From assembly GCA_016713365.1 (NCBI GenBank), contig JADJPG010000021.1, positions 50,472 to 114,471 of the forward strand: 64,000 bases of DNA, written 5' to 3'. Made by a program: the position numbers and the translations under genes. Position 1 is the stretch's first letter; each line of letters begins with the position of its first letter. This document shows positions 9,519 to 18,361 of the stretch, piece by piece. Below the pieces are notes generated by a model. The model did no database searches and had not been told where the DNA came from. It was given only the letters and a program-made list of their open reading frames with translations. Source of the DNA: Verrucomicrobiota bacterium. Its GTDB lineage: Bacteria; Verrucomicrobiota; Verrucomicrobiia; Limisphaerales; JADJPG01.

Positions 9519-10914
9519 TCAGCCCTGGCCGGAGTAATAGGCGTCGACCTTGGCGGCGACATCCCTTGTAGCCGATGTCGTTTTCGTAAATCTGCTTGAA
9601 CTGCTCAATGGCTTCCTCGCGCTTGCCCATTTTTTCGAGCACGCAGCCGAGCATGTAGATCATTTCCTTCTTCTCGTCATCCCAGCCGGGCTTTTCCTTG
9701 AGCGCGTCCTGCATCTTGCGCGCCGCCATATCGTTCATGCCCTTGGCGGCAAGACACTGGCCGAAGAACGCCATCGCCTGCAAACGTCGCTGCGGATTGG
9801 CCTGCGCCTTCTGGAACTCGGCCATCGCTTCGTTGAACTTGCCGGCCTGGAAATAAAGCTGGCCGAGCTCGAATTTGATCTGGAGATCGGTCGGGTAACG
9901 CTCGGCGCGCTTGCGGAGTTCTTCGAGCTGGACGGAGGCTTTCTCGCCCTTGATTTGCGCAATCTGCGCAGCGTGATCCGGGTTCGCCGCATCGAGCTGG
10001 GCAAGCTGCTGGTCGTATCGTTTCAAGACGATGTCAGAAATCGCCTTCTCCAGCGACGCATCGGCGCCTTGCTCCGAGGAACGGATGCGCTCGTAGTACT
10101 CGATTGCCTTGTCGTAATCCTTCTTCTGCGCGTAAAGCTCGGCGACACTGCGCACGAGCTTCATGTTGCGCGGTTCGGCCACAAGGCGGGCTTCGTATTC
10201 CGTGATCAAATTGCCGGCGACGTCATCGGTTTTCACGGCCCGGGCTTCCTGCTCCAGCTTCACCGCCTCGTCCTTGTTCTTCAGGATGTCGCGATAGCTT
10301 CCACTGCCGTCCGCCAGGGCCTCGTAGCCGCCTTCGTTGAGCGTCTTGCGCGCGGAAAGGTTCTTGAGCGCGGCGGAAATCTCTCCCTTGCCCGGATACG
10401 CGCGCATCAGCTCTACGTAGTGCGCCTCGGCTTTGGTAATCTGGCCGGACGCCGCGAGCGCTTCTCCGTAAGCCATCGAAAGGTCGTAATCTTTCGTCGC
10501 CGTCTTGAGCAGAATTTCGTAGGCGAAGCACGCGGTCTTGGGCAGGTTGGCGGCCATGGCGGCCTCGGCGAGAATCTTGTTTCCGGTCGAGCCTTGCGGA
10601 TCGTTTTCGAGGATCTGTTCGGCGATCACCATCGCTTCGATGGGACGGCTCTTGGCCATCTGCGCCTTGGCGATCAGGGGAGAATTGCTCGCGCCACCGA
10701 GCATCTTCTTAAAAAAGCCGGTGTTGCCGCCGGACTTCTTGATCTGGGCCGCACGCAAGGCCTGGCGGCATTCGAGGAACGCGGGCTCGCGGGTGAGAAC
10801 CTGTTGGAAGATGGCAATGGCGTAGTCGAAATTCTGACGCTGGAGCGCCGTGGCGCCCTTTTGATACAGCTCGCGCAGGTCGCGCGGTATCTCGCTCAAA
10901 CTCTTTTCTGGCAT
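9519..10914 (-). CDS. TPR-repeat protein, frameshifted at the very end
   Basis: The protein has about 465 residues of tetratricopeptide-like helices, for example LYQKGATALQRQNFDYAIAI near the N terminus and LGQLYFQAGKFNEAMAEFQK later. The ATG at 10914 is used rather than the GTG at 10950. Near the C terminus the reading frame runs on to a stop at 9502 with an Arg-rich tail. If one base is removed from the CCC at 9563-9565 the frame instead reads DVAAKVDAYYSGQG and stops at 9519, which suits the preceding sequence far better. It is probably a scaffolding protein. It lies immediately downstream of the polysaccharide operon, but a terminator separates them. Confidence 0.8.
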
Positions 10915-10990
10915 GGCGAAAACGTAGGGGCGCACCCCGGAAAAATCCACTCCAAATCGGCAATCACCCGCGACGCCGTGTAAAAAGCAA

Positions 10991-11022
10991 AACCCACCAG
11001 CATCGTCCGACGCTGGTGGGTT
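10991..11022 (-). terminator. Rho-independent terminator of the polysaccharide operon
   Basis: An 11-bp perfect stem (AACCCACCAGC with GCTGGTGGGTT, 10991-11001 and 11012-11022) has a 10-base loop. Read on the minus strand it is followed by TTTTGCTTTTT. It lies 18 bases past the Wzc-like stop codon. Confidence 0.75.
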
Positions 11023-11040
11023 GGAAGTTCCCGGAAGGCG

Positions 11041-13236
11041 TTACGCCGCCTCGGCTTTCTGACGGCCCTTCTCCTTCTCGCCGTAGCCGTATTTGCCGTA
11101 ATAGCCGTAGCTGTAATAGCTGTCGTAGTAGTATCCCGACCCGCCGCGCGACCGCGGAATCTGGTTTAGAATCGTTCCCGCCAGAGGCGCGCCGGCTTCC
11201 TTCAGCATCTGCACGGCGCGAAGGACGGAGTTGCGCGGCGTGAAGCCGGACTTCACCACGAGACAGAGCGTCTGAATTCGGTTGAGGACGAGCAACGTGT
11301 CGCTGACGGCGTGAACAGGCGCGGAGTCAACGATGACGCGATCGAAGTGCAGGAGCGCTTCGTCAATCAGTCCGTCGATGCCCGTTTGCGCGAGCAGTTC
11401 GGCAGGATTTGGCGTGTGCGTCCCGGCCGGGATGTAGAAGAAGTTTTCCGTCTCCGTCGCGTGGATGACCGTTTTGAAATCTTTCTGGCCGGTCAGATAA
11501 TCGGTCAGACCGAACCCGCGCTTGTTGTTCGCGACGAGCGTGTTCTCGACCATCGGACGGCGGATGTCGCAGTCGATGATCAAAGTCCGAAGTCCCTGCT
11601 GCGCGAGGCTGATTGCGTAGTTGACCGAGCAGAAGGTTTTGCCTTCGGACGGGACGGCGCTGGTGAAGAGCGAAACGCGGCGTTCATCCTTGCGACCGAG
11701 CATCGAGAGCGCAGTGCGCAAGGTGCGAAACGCCTCTGCCTCGCATGAGTCGGCGTCGTCGGAGTTGATGAGCTTGCGCTTGCCCTTGGGTGCGCCGGTG
11801 AATTTAGGAATCGCACTGACGACAGGAACACCGAGGAATTCCTCCGTTTGATCCACCGTCTTCAACGAACGATCGAGCGAGCTGAGGAACAAGGCGAGGA
11901 TCACGCCGCCCCCGAGCCCCGCGAACAAACCGAGCAGCGCGACTTTGATTTTGTTCGGCTTGATCGGGAGTTCCGGCACCTGCGCCTGCTGGACCACGCG
12001 GATTTTGCTGGGCTTGATCTCCCGAGTCAGCGTCGTTTCCTTGATGCGGTTCAAGACGGACTCGTAAAGGGTGCGGTCTGAATCCACCTCGCGCGCCAGC
12101 TTGTTGTAAACGAGCGAACGCTTGTTCAGCTCCAGCGCCGCGGTTTCTTGCTCGCGCAGGGCGTTCTCCAGAGCGACTTCCGCGGCCTTCGCACTTTCGA
12201 AGCGGGAACGAATGCCTTCCGGGATGTTTAGGATGGCGTTCGTGAGACTGTTCTTCCATTCCGCGAGCTGGCTGGCGACTTGAATATACCTGGGGTGCTT
12301 TTCCTTGTAGCGCTGGCGCAGGTTGGCGAGTTCAGACTCCAGCTTTCCAATGTTCGAGCGAATGTCCGCCACGGTGGGATCCGCCGTCACCGCCGGCAGG
12401 AACATGAGCGCCACGACATTGCTGCCGAGGCTCTGAGCCTGGTTGTAGGCGGTTTCGGTGGTAATCCGGGTGGACTTGGCTTCCGTGACGCGTTGATTCA
12501 GCTCCTTCAACTTTTCGACCACGACATTTTGCCGGTCTTCGAGCGAGACGGATTTGGTTTCCTCCTTGTACTCCTGCATGGCGCGCTCAGATTGCTCGAG
12601 CTTGGCCTTGAGACGCTTCTCCTCGTTCCTGAGGAATGAGAATGCCAGATCCGCTGTCGAGGAACTATACTCGTTATTCTGCCCGAGGAATTGATCGACG
12701 AGAGAATTGGCGATGCGCGCCGCCAGCTCGGGGTCCGTGTGCTCGACGTTGACATCGATCAACCGGGAGCCTTTCCGCAGCTTTACTTCCACCAGCTTGG
12801 CCAGCCGGCTGACCAACTGCTCGCGTGACAACGGCGGCTCGCCCGGCTGCGGTTTCGCAAAGCGCTCGTTCGTCGCGAGATTGTTGGTGTCGAGCACGCG
12901 TTCAAAGAGGGTCCGGCTCTGCAACGTCTGCTCCACCGTCTTCAGAAATTCGAGGGTGTTTGGATCCTCCTGCTGCACGCGTTGAATGTTGAGAATCTTT
13001 TGCTCCTCCTGCTCGACCTGAAGAATGAGTTTCGCCTCGTAGACCTTCGGCGCGCGCATCAAGTACGCGGTGGTGGCGAGCGCGGCGACCAGGAAGAACA
13101 TCGCGATCACCCAAGTGCGTTCCCGGAGCGCGTAATACAACATCCGGAAGTCGATGGGCGGAGCGACTTCCGTCTGGCTCGGCGAGGAACGTTGGTTGGG
13201 GCGCGGGTTGGGGCGTGGATTTGGATTCGTTGGCAT
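11041..13236 (-). CDS. Wzc-like polysaccharide co-polymerase with tyrosine autokinase domain
   Basis: The protein has about 731 residues. A Pro/Asn-rich cytoplasmic start is followed by a Wzz domain with a first membrane helix (WVIAMFFLVAALATTAYLM), a long periplasmic coiled coil, and a second helix (VALLGLFAGLGGGVILALFL). A BY-kinase domain then carries a Walker A (AVPSEGKTF), Walker A' (LIIDCDIRRP) and Walker B (VIVDSAPVHAVSD). The C terminus is a tyrosine cluster (GYYYDSYYSYGYYGKYGYG), the expected autophosphorylation tail. It would control chain length and export of an extracellular or capsular polysaccharide together with the Wza-like protein encoded just upstream. The ATG at 13236 is preferred over a TTG at 13272. 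Confidence 0.92.
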   Translation of the reverse strand: MPTNPNPRPNPRPNQRSSPSQTEVAPPIDFRMLYYALRERTWVIAMFFLVAALATTAYLMRAPKVYEAKLILQVEQEEQKILNIQRVQQEDPNTLEFLKTVEQTLQSRTLFERVLDTNNLATNERFAKPQPGEPPLSREQLVSRLAKLVEVKLRKGSRLIDVNVEHTDPELAARIANSLVDQFLGQNNEYSSSTADLAFSFLRNEEKRLKAKLEQSERAMQEYKEETKSVSLEDRQNVVVEKLKELNQRVTEAKSTRITTETAYNQAQSLGSNVVALMFLPAVTADPTVADIRSNIGKLESELANLRQRYKEKHPRYIQVASQLAEWKNSLTNAILNIPEGIRSRFESAKAAEVALENALREQETAALELNKRSLVYNKLAREVDSDRTLYESVLNRIKETTLTREIKPSKIRVVQQAQVPELPIKPNKIKVALLGLFAGLGGGVILALFLSSLDRSLKTVDQTEEFLGVPVVSAIPKFTGAPKGKRKLINSDDADSCEAEAFRTLRTALSMLGRKDERRVSLFTSAVPSEGKTFCSVNYAISLAQQGLRTLIIDCDIRRPMVENTLVANNKRGFGLTDYLTGQKDFKTVIHATETENFFYIPAGTHTPNPAELLAQTGIDGLIDEALLHFDRVIVDSAPVHAVSDTLLVLNRIQTLCLVVKSGFTPRNSVLRAVQMLKEAGAPLAGTILNQIPRSRGGSGYYYDSYYSYGYYGKYGYGEKEKGRQKAEAA

Positions 13237-13350
13237 AGGCAGGCTGAAATTCAGTGGTTGAGAGAAAGGCAAACCGCGATCGCTCGTTTGCCGGGGCAGG
13301 GATTCGTGTCGGTCCGTGACATGGAATGGTAGCTGGGGTTTCCGACCGGC

Positions 13351-13974
13351 CTAGAAGACGCGTTCGGAAATGATGATCGTGTCGTCCGGAAGAATCTCGA
13401 ACGGTTTGATGTCGGGATCGTTCGCGGCAGATTTCACGTCCACCGAGAACGTCTTCTTTCCTCCCGATGTGCGGGTGATGGTCACCTTGCTCTGGACAGC
13501 GAGTCGCGTGAAGCCGCCCGCCATCGCGATGGCTTGCAGAAGCGTCACCGATTCCTCGCTCGGAATGTCATACGAGCCCGGCTTCTGCACCTGGCCGAGC
13601 ACGGTGAACCGGCGTTTGGAATACTCGATCACGGTCAGCGTGACCTGCGGGTTCACGAGGTAATCCTTGCCGAGCAAATCGCGAATGCTGGCGGCAGCTT
13701 CGTCCACCGTCTTGCCGCCAAGGTTGATGGCGCCAAGAAGCGGGAACGTTCCCGTTCCATCTTTTGCCAGCCGGATCTCCGTGGTCAGGTCTTCCTCCTG
13801 AAACACCTTAATCTTCACAATATCATTGGGAGAAAGCCGGTAAGTGCGGGTTTCATCCGTGGAAGCAGCGGGTGTCGACGGCGCGTTTTCCGCCGCGCGG
13901 GCCGCAGGCAAAAGGCAGAGAGTAACGGCGCCGACCGCCGCGAGGATTGATTTTAATGACAGGCAGTTTCTCAT
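13351..13974 (-). CDS. Polysaccharide export protein (Wza/KpsD family, Poly_export + SLBB)
   Basis: The protein has 207 residues with a signal peptide (cleavage near ARA-AE). The Poly_export motif follows (TYRLSPNDIVKIKVFQEEDL), then one SLBB-type domain with the family segment VLGQVQKPGSYDIP. It is short compared with E. coli Wza, as is usual for minimal exporters of this phylum. It is the first gene of a two-gene unit with the tyrosine autokinase about 110 bases downstream. No glycosyltransferase or flippase gene is nearby, so the polysaccharide itself must be made by genes elsewhere. Confidence 0.9.
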   Translation of the reverse strand: MRNCLSLKSILAAVGAVTLCLLPAARAAENAPSTPAASTDETRTYRLSPNDIVKIKVFQEEDLTTEIRLAKDGTGTFPLLGAINLGGKTVDEAAASIRDLLGKDYLVNPQVTLTVIEYSKRRFTVLGQVQKPGSYDIPSEESVTLLQAIAMAGGFTRLAVQSKVTITRTSGGKKTFSVDVKSAANDPDIKPFEILPDDTIIISERVF

Positions 13975-14086
13975 TCTAAAAGTCGTTTAGCCAGATTCAG
14001 GCCAACCCACTCCAAGCCCCGCGGTAAAATGTCGTCCGAATGTTTCCGGACAGCTCATTCGCGATACTCTCGTCCCGAAAAGCAAA

Positions 14087-14115
14087 CCGCCCCGCACGGC
14101 GAACCGGCGGGGCGG
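14087..14115 (-). terminator. Probable terminator after the His/Gly-rich protein gene
   Basis: A 9-bp GC-only stem (CCGCCCCGC at 14087-14095 with GCGGGGCGG at 14107-14115) is followed on the minus strand by TTTGCTTTT. It lies about 80 bases past the stop codon at 14194 and before the export gene. Confidence 0.55.
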
Positions 14116-14193
14116 AAAGGTTGTTTGGCAAATCCCTTTGCCAATGTTTTCAGTGGTGCTCCCAATCCTGGGAAGCGCCACATCACCGATCAA

Positions 14194-14709
14194 TCAGCGA
14201 TGAGGCGAGACCACCGGACCGTCCACGTTCGGCGGATGCGGGCCGTGATGGAACGGGTGGTTGGGGTTATTCCACGGCTTGCCGTGACCACGACCTCCAC
14301 GGCCATGACCACCGCGGCCCTGGGCTTCGGCGGAATCCTGGCGTTCAACGCTCAGGACCGCGACTTCGACGCGGCCATCAGGCAGCTCGCGCAGAAGCAC
14401 GTTTACGGACAGTTCCTCGCCGACGGTGACGTCTGCGATGGACTGCTCCTTGCCGGCCAGGCTCACTCGGGTGCTGTCAGTGACCTGAAGCACATAAGTC
14501 AGGTTGTCGACCTGCAGCGTGATGGTCTTGCCGTATTTGTCGACGGCCACGACTTTGCCCGCCAACGTCTGTTGTACGGGTTTCTTCGGGGTCGCCGGTG
14601 TGGTGGCGGGCGGCGCGGCAGGTTTATCCTCCGCCCGTACCGCTTGGGTAGCGCCTCCGGCCAGCGTCAACAGCAGGCCGAGGACAACGGGTGTTTTGAT
14701 GACTTTCAT
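14194..14709 (-). CDS. Small exported protein with OB-like domain and His/Gly-rich tail
   Basis: The protein has 171 residues with a signal peptide (VVLGLLLTLAGGATQAVRA). A Pro/Ala/Thr linker leads to a beta-rich domain of about 75 residues resembling DUF5666-type folds (GKVVAVDKYGKTITLQV, then SIADVTVGEELSVNV). The tail is rich in Gly, Arg and His (GHGRGGRGHGK, HPFHHGPHPP), which could bind metal or anionic polymer. I cannot assign a function. It is transcribed toward the polysaccharide genes but a terminator intervenes. Confidence 0.7.
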   Translation of the reverse strand: MKVIKTPVVLGLLLTLAGGATQAVRAEDKPAAPPATTPATPKKPVQQTLAGKVVAVDKYGKTITLQVDNLTYVLQVTDSTRVSLAGKEQSIADVTVGEELSVNVLLRELPDGRVEVAVLSVERQDSAEAQGRGGHGRGGRGHGKPWNNPNHPFHHGPHPPNVDGPVVSPHR

Positions 14710-15145
14710 GTGGTTTTGCGGTTGATGGCTGGCCCCGGAGACCGACTCCTCATCGGCTCCGCTGCTAACCTGACTCGTTCGTTGTTCAGTTGCGAGTGCA
14801 CTTCAAGGACAGCTATCGGCAGGTCATCACTTTTGATGAGAAATCTTTTCTATCCTCGCTCCGGCCCGCCCATGTCGGCGTTCTGTTAACAACTCCCGGA
14901 CGAACCCATCGGCGAATCCCCTCATCATGAAGGAAGCACTTATCGAATCCACTCATGGCGAAAGTCACTGGCTGCGAATAACTCTGTGAATAGCCTGCGA
15001 AAAAGTTCCAATAACTCCTCGTTGCACCCCGCTTCCGGCTCGCGTGAGATGACACCGTTCAGTTTGCCGGTAGGCCAGGCGGAGTTGCAGGTGTGAAAAC
15101 CGATTGGCAGTCCGGGAGGTTGGGGACGCTGTTCACAGCAAAACA
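14710..15145 (+). other. Divergent intergenic region without recognised gene
   Basis: About 435 bases separate the start codons of two divergent genes. Open frames here are short and overlap on both strands without family resemblance. No RNA gene was recognised; promoters for both sides are expected. Confidence 0.4.
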
Positions 15146-15481
15146 ATGTTCAACATGACCGACGTCGAAAAAAATCTCGCCAAGGCGAGGCTCATTATCA
15201 CGAGCGCCTGCAAAATGCTGCAGTATGCCCGCGAGAACGCGCCTCGATTCGGTCAGGAACGCTACGCCGCCAACGCGGACTGCTACATCCTCCTTGCCGA
15301 CGCCACCAAGATCTTCTGCCAGCAGATCAGCCTCACCTTTGGTGAGCCGCTCGACAAACGCTGGAGCCCCGCGCTGCCGGAACTGCTCCTGAGCCATCCG
15401 GAAAAATGCCGCGAAACACTCGCGCTGCTCGAAGAGCGGGAATTCAAAGGGCTGTCTTACTTTCATTTCGTCGCCGCCTGA
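15146..15481 (+). CDS. Uncharacterised 111-residue protein
   Basis: This is a small soluble, mostly helical protein with no signal peptide. I chose the ATG at 15146; another in-frame ATG follows at 15155 and may be the true start. It has four cysteines and a distinct C terminus (EFKGLSYFHFVAA). The gene ends before a strong bidirectional terminator and is convergent with recA. I do not recognise the family. Codon use matches neighbouring genes, so I take it as real. Confidence 0.65.
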   Translation: MFNMTDVEKNLAKARLIITSACKMLQYARENAPRFGQERYAANADCYILLADATKIFCQQISLTFGEPLDKRWSPALPELLLSHPEKCRETLALLEEREFKGLSYFHFVAA

Positions 15482-15519
15482 TGCCGGGCTCTTCTCGTTC
15501 AGCTTTCCATTCCCAAATG

Positions 15520-15549
15520 AAAAAGCGGACCCTTTCAGGTCCGCTTTTT
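15520..15549. terminator. Bidirectional terminator between the 111-residue gene and recA
   Basis: A perfect 12-bp stem (AAAAAGCGGACC, 15520-15531, with GGTCCGCTTTTT, 15538-15549) encloses a 6-base loop. The A and T runs on either side make it functional for both convergent genes. Confidence 0.85.
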
Positions 15550-15588
15550 CGTTTGGATAAAGCCACCTTGCGGCGTCGAGTTACCGCC

Positions 15589-16670
15589 TCAAGACGCGAC
15601 AGCCTCCGCCGCGGCATTTCTCTTCGTCATGATTGCGTCGACAATCTTCTGCGCCAGTTCAGGCTTTTCAACGAGCGCCTTCTGCGCCGCGTCCTTGCCC
15701 TGACCAATTAATTCGCCGTTGAACTGAAGCCACGCACCCTTCTTGTCCACCACGCCGTTCGCAATGCCCACATCAAGGATGCTGCCCTCATGTTGATGCC
15801 GTGATTGAAGATGATGTCGAACTCGGCCTCGACAAACGGCGGTGCGACCTTGTTCTTCACGATCTTCACCTTCACATGATTGCCGAGCACGCTGCCAGCG
15901 GCATCCTTGATCGCGTCCTTGCGGCGGATGTCGATACGCACGCTCGCGTAAAATTTCAGCGCCTTGCCGCCCGGTGTAGTCTCGGGACTCCCGAACATCA
16001 CGCCGACTTTCTCGCGCAGCTGGTTGGTGAAAATACACGTCGTCTTGGACTTGCTCAGCAACGCCGTCAGCTTGCGCAGCGCTTGGCTCATCAACCGCGC
16101 CTGCATGCCCATCGTTGCCATGCCCATTTCGCCTTCCAGTTCCGCCTTTGGCACGAGCGCGGCGACCGAGTCGACGACGATCACATCCAGCGCGTTCGAG
16201 CGCGCCAGGGTCTCGCAAATCGAGAGTGCTTCTTCACCACTGTCCGGCTGCGACACCAGCAAATCATCGAGGTTCACGCCGAGCTTCTTCGCGTAGCCCG
16301 GATCGAGGGCGTGTTCCGCGTCGATGAAGGCCGCGAGACCGCCAGACTTCTGGGCGTTGGCGATGATGTGAAGCATCAAGGTCGTCTTGCCGGAGGATTC
16401 CGGGCCGTAGATTTCGACCACGCGTCCGCGCGGCACGCCGCCCACGCCCAGCGCGAGATCGATCGCCAGCGAGCCGGTCGGAATCACCTCAATCTTCCGC
16501 AGCGCCTGCGCCGCACCCAACCGCATGATGCTTCCGTCGCCATACGCCTTGGTGATGGAGGAAATGGCGGCTTCGAGATCTCGTTCACGCGCCGCGGAAA
16601 GTTTGGCAGCGTCGGTGGAGGTCTTTTCGTTTTTCTCGGCAACGACGGCTTTCTCAGCTTTTGGAGGCAT
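15589..16670 (-). CDS. recA: RecA recombinase, frameshifted in this sequence
   Basis: RecA binds single-stranded DNA, drives strand exchange and triggers LexA self-cleavage. From the ATG at 16670 the first 290 residues are canonical, with Walker A (GPESSGKTT), VVDSVAALVPKAE, and the L2 region with FTNQLREKVGV. After HGIN the frame is lost and would stop at 15708. The next frame continues with typical RecA sequence (EGSILDVGIANGVVDKKGAW) to a TGA at 15589. One missing base near 15792, where CATGTTG should read CATGGTTG on the plus strand, explains it. Joined length is about 360 residues, normal for the family. The organism needs RecA, so a sequence error is more likely than a pseudogene. Confidence 0.93.
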
Positions 16671-16769
16671 AAAATGTCTTTTGGAAATTGGTTCTTGGTT
16701 ATTCCGGTTTGGTAATAGTGAAGGATACGGGGTTAGTCAATGGTCGATACCGTTCTTTTGAACAGTGAT

Positions 16770-17582
16770 TCAATCTTCCGCCGGTTGATCGTTATCGTTG
16801 CTGCGACGAATGCTCATGTCCGCGCAAAAGCCGCGTTTGGTCCGCGCCGCGACAAAATCCACGAATGTCCGTGCCGGCGCGCTGCTGGCAATCTTCTGCG
16901 CCTCGTCAATCGCGGCGGCAAACCGGGTCGAACTGCGAAACAGCGCGTGATAGAGGCGCTTGATCTCAAGTCGATCCGCACTGGAAATCCCCGCACGCCG
17001 GAGCCCGACGGTGTTCAGCCCGACGAGTTCGTTGACCCGATGAACAATGCAATACGGTGGAAGGTCCGCGCTGATCGCCGAACCGCCCTGCATCATGGCC
17101 AGCGTGCCGACGCGGCAGAACTGATGCACCAGGCAATTGCCGGAAATAAATACGCGGTCATGCACCGTCACATGCCCACCCAGCGCTGCGCCGTTGGCAA
17201 GAATGACATGATTTCCCACGGCGGAATTGTGCCCGACGTGGCTACTGGCCATGAACAAGCAGTCCGAGCCGATCACGGTGTCTTCCTCCACCTTGTTGGA
17301 GCGATTCACCGTCACGTGTTCGCGGAACACATTGCGGTCGCCAATGCGGACCCGCGTAGGTTCACCTCTATACTTCAGGTCCTGCGGCTCATCGCCAATC
17401 ACACAGCCTGTGTGGAAACGGTTCCCCGCCCCGATTGTCGTTTGGCCGGTGAGGTGGACGTGCGGCCCGACGATACATTGGGCGCCCAAGGACACATGTT
17501 CATCGATGATCGCATACGGCCCGACCGACGCCGTCGCGTCGACTTGAGCTTTCGGATGAATGACAGCGGTGGGATGAATCAT
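16770..17582 (-). CDS. lpxA: Acyl-ACP--UDP-N-acetylglucosamine O-acyltransferase
   Basis: LpxA catalyses the first step of lipid A synthesis, transferring a hydroxyacyl chain from ACP to UDP-GlcNAc. The protein has 270 residues. Left-handed beta-helix hexapeptide repeats fill the first two thirds (IHPTAVIHPKAQVDATASVG), the catalytic histidine lies in MASSHVGHN, and the helical LpxA C-terminal domain follows. Its ATG overlaps the radC stop by 4 bases (ATGA), so it is translated with radC. Other lpx genes are not adjacent. Its presence shows a lipid-A-type outer membrane. Confidence 0.94.
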   Translation of the reverse strand: MIHPTAVIHPKAQVDATASVGPYAIIDEHVSLGAQCIVGPHVHLTGQTTIGAGNRFHTGCVIGDEPQDLKYRGEPTRVRIGDRNVFREHVTVNRSNKVEEDTVIGSDCLFMASSHVGHNSAVGNHVILANGAALGGHVTVHDRVFISGNCLVHQFCRVGTLAMMQGGSAISADLPPYCIVHRVNELVGLNTVGLRRAGISSADRLEIKRLYHALFRSSTRFAAAIDEAQKIASSAPARTFVDFVAARTKRGFCADMSIRRSNDNDQPAED

Positions 17583-18289
17583 GAATAGAAATAACCAAGC
17601 TCGCGGAGCGACGAATATTCCTTCGGCCGTTCCGTGGTAGCGCGACCGAGAATGACATGGTCCACCACCTCGATCTTCAGCAACTGGCCGGCGCGAATCA
17701 GATCGCGCGTCACCTTGATGTCCGCGTCCGACGGCGTGGGATCGCCACTGGGATGATTATGCACAATCACGACCGAAGCCGCATTGCACGCGATAGCCGC
17801 ACGGAAGACATCTCGCGGATGAACGAGAATCGTGTCGAGCGTCCCCTGCGACAACGTCTCCACCTTGATCAGACGACGGCGAGTATTGAGCAGCACGACC
17901 TGAAACGTCTCCGCCTGCGCATGGCGATGATCCTCGCGCAGCAGTTCAGCAATGCGCTCCGGGGTGTCGAGCAACGGTGCTTCGTGCCTGAGTTCATCCG
18001 CCATCTTGCGCGCCAGCGTGAACGCAGCCTTCAGCGTCACGGCCTTGTCCCGACCCACGCCCTTCACCTTGCGCAAGTCCTCCAGCGACGCCCGGGCCAG
18101 CCCGTCGAGCGATCCAAACTGCCGGAGCAACTGTTCCGCAATATGGATCGCGGACATGCCTTTCATGCCCGTGCGCAGGAGAATTGCGATCAGTTCCGCA
18201 TTGGAAAGCTTCTCCGCGCCGTGGGCAGCCAGTCGCTCGCGCGGGCGGTCCTGCGCGGGAAGATCGTGGATGCGAACGTTGGCGGTCAT
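17579..18289 (-). CDS. radC: RadC family JAB/MPN-domain protein
   Basis: The protein has 236 residues with an N-terminal helix-hairpin-helix (LRKVKGVGRDKAVTL) and a JAMM-type metal motif (VIVHNHPSGDPTPSDAD), the hallmark of RadC. The biochemical role of the family is unresolved despite the name. It overlaps lpxA by 4 bases and lies 72 bases downstream of hflX on the same strand, suggesting one transcript hflX-radC-lpxA. Confidence 0.93.
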   Translation of the reverse strand: MTANVRIHDLPAQDRPRERLAAHGAEKLSNAELIAILLRTGMKGMSAIHIAEQLLRQFGSLDGLARASLEDLRKVKGVGRDKAVTLKAAFTLARKMADELRHEAPLLDTPERIAELLREDHRHAQAETFQVVLLNTRRRLIKVETLSQGTLDTILVHPRDVFRAAIACNAASVVIVHNHPSGDPTPSDADIKVTRDLIRAGQLLKIEVVDHVILGRATTERPKEYSSLRELGYFYS

Positions 18290-18361
18290 GCAGCGACCGG
18301 TGGAATCTCAAATTTCGCGATGCAACGCAAGCGGGGAGCTTTGGAGCAGGCCGAGGGAAGC

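Noticed and set aside
9550..10983. 477-codon plus-strand frame opposite the TPR gene
   Set aside because: The minus-strand TPR repeats are real; the opposite frame is Leu/Arg/Gly/Val-rich noise.
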